Source of the DNA: Lantana camara | Taxonomy: Eukaryota > Streptophyta > Magnoliopsida > Lamiales > Verbenaceae | Assembly: GCA_037501455.1 (NCBI GenBank) | Contig: CM074858.1 | Location: 98,676,001-98,740,000 of the forward strand | DNA length: 64,000 bases | Direction: 5' to 3' | Part shown: positions 59,706 through 64,000 of the stretch, piece after piece | Position numbering within the stretch: the stretch's first letter is position 1 | How the letters are laid out: the number at the start of each line of letters is the position of its first letter | Notes under the pieces: generated by a model | What the model saw: only the letters and a program-made list of their open reading frames with translations | Database searches by the model: none | What the model was told of the DNA's origin: nothing | Translations under genes and position numbers: made by a program

Positions 59706-62063
59706 CCGAAGAGATGTCGGTGACCCTCAGCTTGCCGCTGTACAAGATCAGCTTAAGGGGCTCCAGAATGTGGTGGAGGGGCTCTCTCGAGCAAGGTCTC
59801 AAGTCCCCCGTAATGGGGACGAGAGGTCCAGGGCCAGAGACGCTCGCCGACCACGTAGCCCAATTTCTCGACGTCGAAGGGAAGCCAGCTACGAGGATCC
59901 CAAGGACAGGGATTACAGAATCGTGACGGGCGATTGCCCCCTCATCGAGGAGGTACTGATGACCCGCGCAGGGAAGGGCAAAATCCCCACGTCCGTCAAC
60001 AGATATGAATGGACCACTGATCCAGCTAAGCATCTGGATCACTTTGTGCATCTGATGCATTTGTATGATCACCCGAGCAACTATTGGGCCAAGGTGTTTG
60101 TCACTTCCCTCACTGGAATGGCTCAAGACTGGTACAAAAAACTCCCCCCGCGCTCAATCCAAGGGTACTATGACCTGACTGATGCCTTCGTAAGCCACTT
60201 CAACTCCTTGAAGGCACCAGCCCCAGCCGCGACAGCTCTCTACAGCTTGGTCCAGGGGCCGAACGAGACGCTCCGGTCCTTCATGGGAAGGTTCAACAAG
60301 GAAATCTTATTAGTGGAGAAGCCCTCGATGGATTTCTTGAGGCACGTTCTCCTTGGAGCAATCAACATGAAGCACTATGTCAGCAAAGAGTTTGTGGAAG
60401 AGGTGGCCAAGAAAAAACCACGTTCATTGATGGAGATCAGGGATACAGCAGACTCTTTCTTCACCCTCGAGGATATGTACATCACGAGGGATCAGAAAAT
60501 GGCGAACGCCCCTCGCCCCAGCAAAGCCCCGGAGGACAGAGGAGATTCTAACAGGGGTTGCCGCCGCAGCCCTATTCCCATTCGTCGTAATTCTTCGCCT
60601 CCGCGTAAGTTCGAGCGGATTCCCCTCAACCGCCCCATTGCCGAAGTATATTCCATGACGGACAAAAAACTGTTCAAGAGACCGCCCAAGTTGAGGGAGA
60701 CTGAGGCTCAGAAGCGCTCAGGAAAGTACTGTGCTTTTCATAAACAGAAGGGGCATGATACCAACGAGTGCCGCCAGCTTGAGAGCGAGATTCAGAGGCT
60801 TATCGCTGGGGGGCACCTCAAGGAGTTTGTAAAGGTGTTGGAAAGATACGATGAACACTGCGCTGAACGAGCGCGTGGTAGAGGAAGGAGCCGTTCAAGC
60901 TCACGTAGTCCTTGCCACCACCACACCGAATCAAACGACCGCGGCAAGGGAAAAGCTGCGGATTTGGAGAATCAACCCTTCACGGTCATCCACATGATCG
61001 CAGGAGGACCCTCGGGAGGCGACTCTAATGCCTCCCGGCGTCGCCATATTTGGAGTTATGACCAACGATCATCCTTGCCCAAGCCCGTACTCTCTGTTGA
61101 CAGCTCTCCACGCTCGAAAGAGGATGACATTGTAGGGTTTACGGAGAAAGATCTGGAACACATTGTAACACCCCATGGGATCGGTGAAACCTCTGACTGT
61201 CCCATGGTGGTTAGTTTAGACGTTCATAACCACGTTGTAAAGAGGGTCTTAATTGATAGTGGAAGTTTTGTGAACGTTCTCCCTTACTCAACGTTTCAGA
61301 AATTGAACATAACAAACATTCCCCTCGAACCCCTCAAAACAGCCCTCGTTGGCTTTGGGGGTTCGGAGATTGTCCCTTGCGGACAGATTCGCTTGGCCAC
61401 CTCTTTTGGTCGCGCCCCGCAGCGAAAAACTTTGAGCGTACTTTACACAGTCGTTGAAGTGGATCTCCCCTACAACATCATCATTGGGCGCCCAACCCTC
61501 GTGGATTTCAAAGCAATAATCTCCACTTATCATCAGAAAATCAAGTTCCCCACTTCCGAGGGCACGGGCGAGGTTCTATGCAATATCAAGGAAGCTTGGG
61601 AATGTTACGTCCTTTCCCTTCGAAGCCATAAGCCCAAACAAGCCATCCAGGTAGGATCCACCAAAAAATCGGTTGACTTCCCCAAATTGGATGAGAATGG
61701 TCCGGAACGCAAAAGGGCTAAGTTGTATAAAAAGAAGAACAAAAAGAAGACCCTCAGTGGAACACAAAGCATAGGAGACGGGCCGCCTGGGGCCATCGAA
61801 GGATCTGCTTCCGAGAGCGAGGGTGACGGGCCCTCGGGTGAGGAAGGGAGTAGACTCACTGGGAAGAAAAGAGCGCTCGAGGCTCCTAGGCCTGAGGTTC
61901 GAATCGATCCCTCCGAAAAGTTTTTGACCATCGAGTTGGAACCGGGGAATCCAGACAAAACCACCCAGATTGGCTCAAATCTCGATGGTCCCTCGCAGGT
62001 TATGATGATTGATTTCCTCCGAGAAAACCTTGATATATTTGCCTGGAAAGCTTCTGATCTCAC
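59706..62063 (+). pseudogene. Second Tat copy: gag-protease lacking its N-terminus
   Basis: Homology to the young Tat gag begins at LAAVQDQLKGLQNVV (about 59725) and continues colinearly: gag core (IPTSVNRYEWTTDPAKHLDHF), zinc variant (CAFHKQKGHDTNEC) and protease (Asp-Ser-Gly, near 61255). A Lys-rich linker leads straight into the first RT residues (MMIDFLREN) without the stop seen in the young copy. The open frame begins earlier, at 59656, but those first residues come from the inverted LTR. About 270 N-terminal gag residues are missing. The frame is lost near 62064 after a small deletion. Confidence 0.85.
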
Positions 62064-64000
62064 TGGGATAGCTCAATGTGGATCCGGCCTTCAAGCCAGT
62101 CAAACAAAAGAAAAGGGACGTCCACGGTTTCAGAAGGCACGCCATTGAAGAAGAAGTGGGTAAGCTCTTGGATGCTCAGTATATTGAGGAAATCTTATAC
62201 CCTGAATGGCTTTGCAATGTGGTCCTCGTTCCCAAGAGCGCCAACAAATGGCGCATGTGCAATGACTTCACGGACCTCAACAAGGCGTACCCCAAAGACC
62301 CCTACCCCCTACCGAGGATTGATCAGTTGGTAGACTCAACAGCGGGTTGCGAACTCATGAGCATGATGGACGCCTTTCAAGGATATTATCAAATCTTCAT
62401 GGCACCCGAGGACCGTCCCAAGACCTCGTTCGTGGTGCACATAGGAGTTTATTGTTTCAAAGTCATGCCATTCGGACTTAAATATGCGGGAGCGACTTAT
62501 CAACGCCTCGTCAACAGAATGTTCGAGCACGAGATAGGAAAATCTATGGAGGTATATGTGGACGATATGATAGTCAAGAGCGAGCGCCGGCATTCCCATC
62601 TAGAGGACCTCAGGCGAACTTTCAACGTCCGACGCTATTATGGAATGAAATTGAACCCCTCCAAATGCACATTTGGCATTCGGGGTGGTAAATTTTTGGG
62701 GTACATGGTCAGTCAGCGTGGCATAGAGGCGAATCCAGAAAAGATTAAGGCGATCCTTGATATTCCCTCCCATCGGAACGTGAGGGAGGTCTAAGTGTTG
62801 GTGGGAAAGATTATTTCATTGAACAGATTCATCTCCCGCTCGGCGGACAGGAACCTACCTTTCTTCAGAATCTTACGCAACGCTCGTAACTTCGCCTGGA
62901 GTGAGGAGTGTGAGAAGGCTTTGCAGGATATGAAGCAATACCTCGCGAGCGCACCACTGTTGACCAAGCCTAGCCCTGGAGAGAACTTGATTATTTACCT
63001 TTCAGTCTCCGCAGAGGCTACGAGCGCTGTCTTTGTGGCTGTCCGTGAGCGTAAACACATGCCGATCTACTATTTGAGCAAAACTTTGCAAGGGGCGGAG
63101 AAGAGATACATGGAAATAGAGAAATTCGCTTTTGCGCTCGTCAATGCGTCTCGAAGGCTAAGGCCTTATTTTCAGGCTCATTCTATCACAGTGCTCACAG
63201 ACCAACCCCTCAAGCAGGTATTAGCGAAGACAGACGTATCAGGAAGGTTAATCAAATGGTCCATTGAACTGAGCTAATTCGACATCTCTTTCGAGCCTCG
63301 CACGGCGATACAGGCCCAGGCAGTAGCAGACCTGTTAGTGGAGCGATTCAATTTGGATACCGAGCCCCCAGTGGAGGAAGGGTTGTGGCTTCTGCACACA
63401 GACGGCTCCTCGACCTCACAAAGGGGGGGGAGCCGGGGTGACCCTCAGAGACCCTCACGGTACGGAAGCGGATTACGCTATTAAGTTGGCGTTCCAGGTC
63501 ACCAACAACAAGGCTGAGTACGAGGCTCTAATCCAAGGGCTCTGGATAGCCCTCCAGAATGGTGCCGTTCGGGTAACTGCTTATGTCGACTCCCAGCTGA
63601 TCGCAAGTCAGGTCGATGGCACTTATAAAGCTCGAGAAGCCACTATGGTGTAGTATTTAGCGAGGGCTAAGAATGTGATCGCCAAGTTCAAAGAGTTCCA
63701 TTTGTTGCAGGTCCCCCGAGCAGAAAACGAACGTGCTGATGCTCTTTCCAAGTTCGCTTCAGCCCTTGATGACTCATGCGAGCGCTCAGTCACGTTCCTC
63801 AGGACAGAGAAACCGCTGATTAGTGAGGCAGGACCCTCGAGCGGGGTGAACATGATTGACCCCGCTGAACCTTGTTGGTTGGATGACATCGTTAAGTTTA
63901 TCAGGGATGGGACCTGCCCGAGCGATAAGGTAGAAGCTCGGAAGGTTAGGAGTAAGGCCCCTCGCTTTTCTCTCGATAGCGACGATCGGCTGTTCAAGCG
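62064..64000 (+). pseudogene. Second Tat copy: pol (RT, RNase H, second RNase H), continues past the window
   Basis: Reverse transcriptase is at 62078-62794 with YVDDMIVKS, the RNase H and connection at 62795-63277 (TDQPLKQVL) and the second RNase H at about 63385-63800 (HTDGSSTSQ, NNKAEYEALIQG). Breaks are a short deletion with frameshift near 62064-62078, TAA at 62792, TAA at 63275, a frameshift in an eight-G run at 63423-63430, and TAG at 63651. At each of the three stops the young copy has CAA or CAG. Integrase lies outside the window. Confidence 0.85.

Overview
This is nuclear DNA of a flowering plant, almost certainly a eudicot. It is AT-rich, and about four fifths of it is transposable elements. 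The only host gene that looks functional is a two-exon cytochrome P450 on the minus strand (41301-42965, 522 residues, CYP82-like by its C-terminal pattern). There is nothing prokaryotic, no rRNA or tRNA gene and no CRISPR. The species cannot be named from this sequence.

Layout. 1-1472: LTR and primer-binding site of a minus-strand Ty3/gypsy element that runs off the left edge. It cuts a decayed Ty1/copia pol (1473-3403, +) that is followed by its 2.3-kb LTR (3404-5746, +). 5747-20480: an old, reversed Tat-lineage Ty3/gypsy element. Its gag-pol relics lie on the minus strand (14080-20135). Its extra antisense gene lies on the plus strand, broken by a 3.3-kb LTR-like insert (6589-9905) and by a solo LTR of the same copia family in inverted orientation (10912-13055). 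20480-23195: AT-rich DNA with a long inverted-repeat element. 23205-41118: a Mutator-like DNA transposon (MULE) with roughly 280-bp terminal inverted repeats and near-identical 9-bp target duplications. It carries a plant-mobile-domain gene and a MURA-type transposase gene, both broken. A 10-kb chromodomain Ty3/gypsy element (28232-38237) sits inside the transposase gene with a perfect GGTGG duplication.

41301-43019: the P450 gene and its TATA box. 43035-57713: three elements nested inside one another in the P450 promoter. They are a hAT-like non-autonomous element (8-bp duplication with one mismatch), a second hAT-like element (perfect CCCACACC duplication), and a very young 12.8-kb Tat-lineage retrotransposon (44153-56996, perfect GCCCC duplication, one substitution between LTRs). 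The DNA that once lay directly upstream of the P450 TATA box resumes near 57722. 57990-59256: a MULE end relic, short tandem repeats and a 385-bp Mutator-type MITE. 59257-64000: a truncated inverted LTR fused to a second, decaying Tat gag-pol that continues past the right edge.

The Tat elements share an unusual design. A sense gag-pol is followed by tandem repeats and then by a convergent antisense gene with its own TATA box, splice sites and poly(A) signal. The same antisense gene, with the same exon order, is recognisable in the much older reversed copy, so it is a lasting part of the lineage. Nearly all nonsense mutations in the elements here are C-to-T at Gln codons or G-to-A at Trp codons, the pattern expected from deamination of methylated cytosine.
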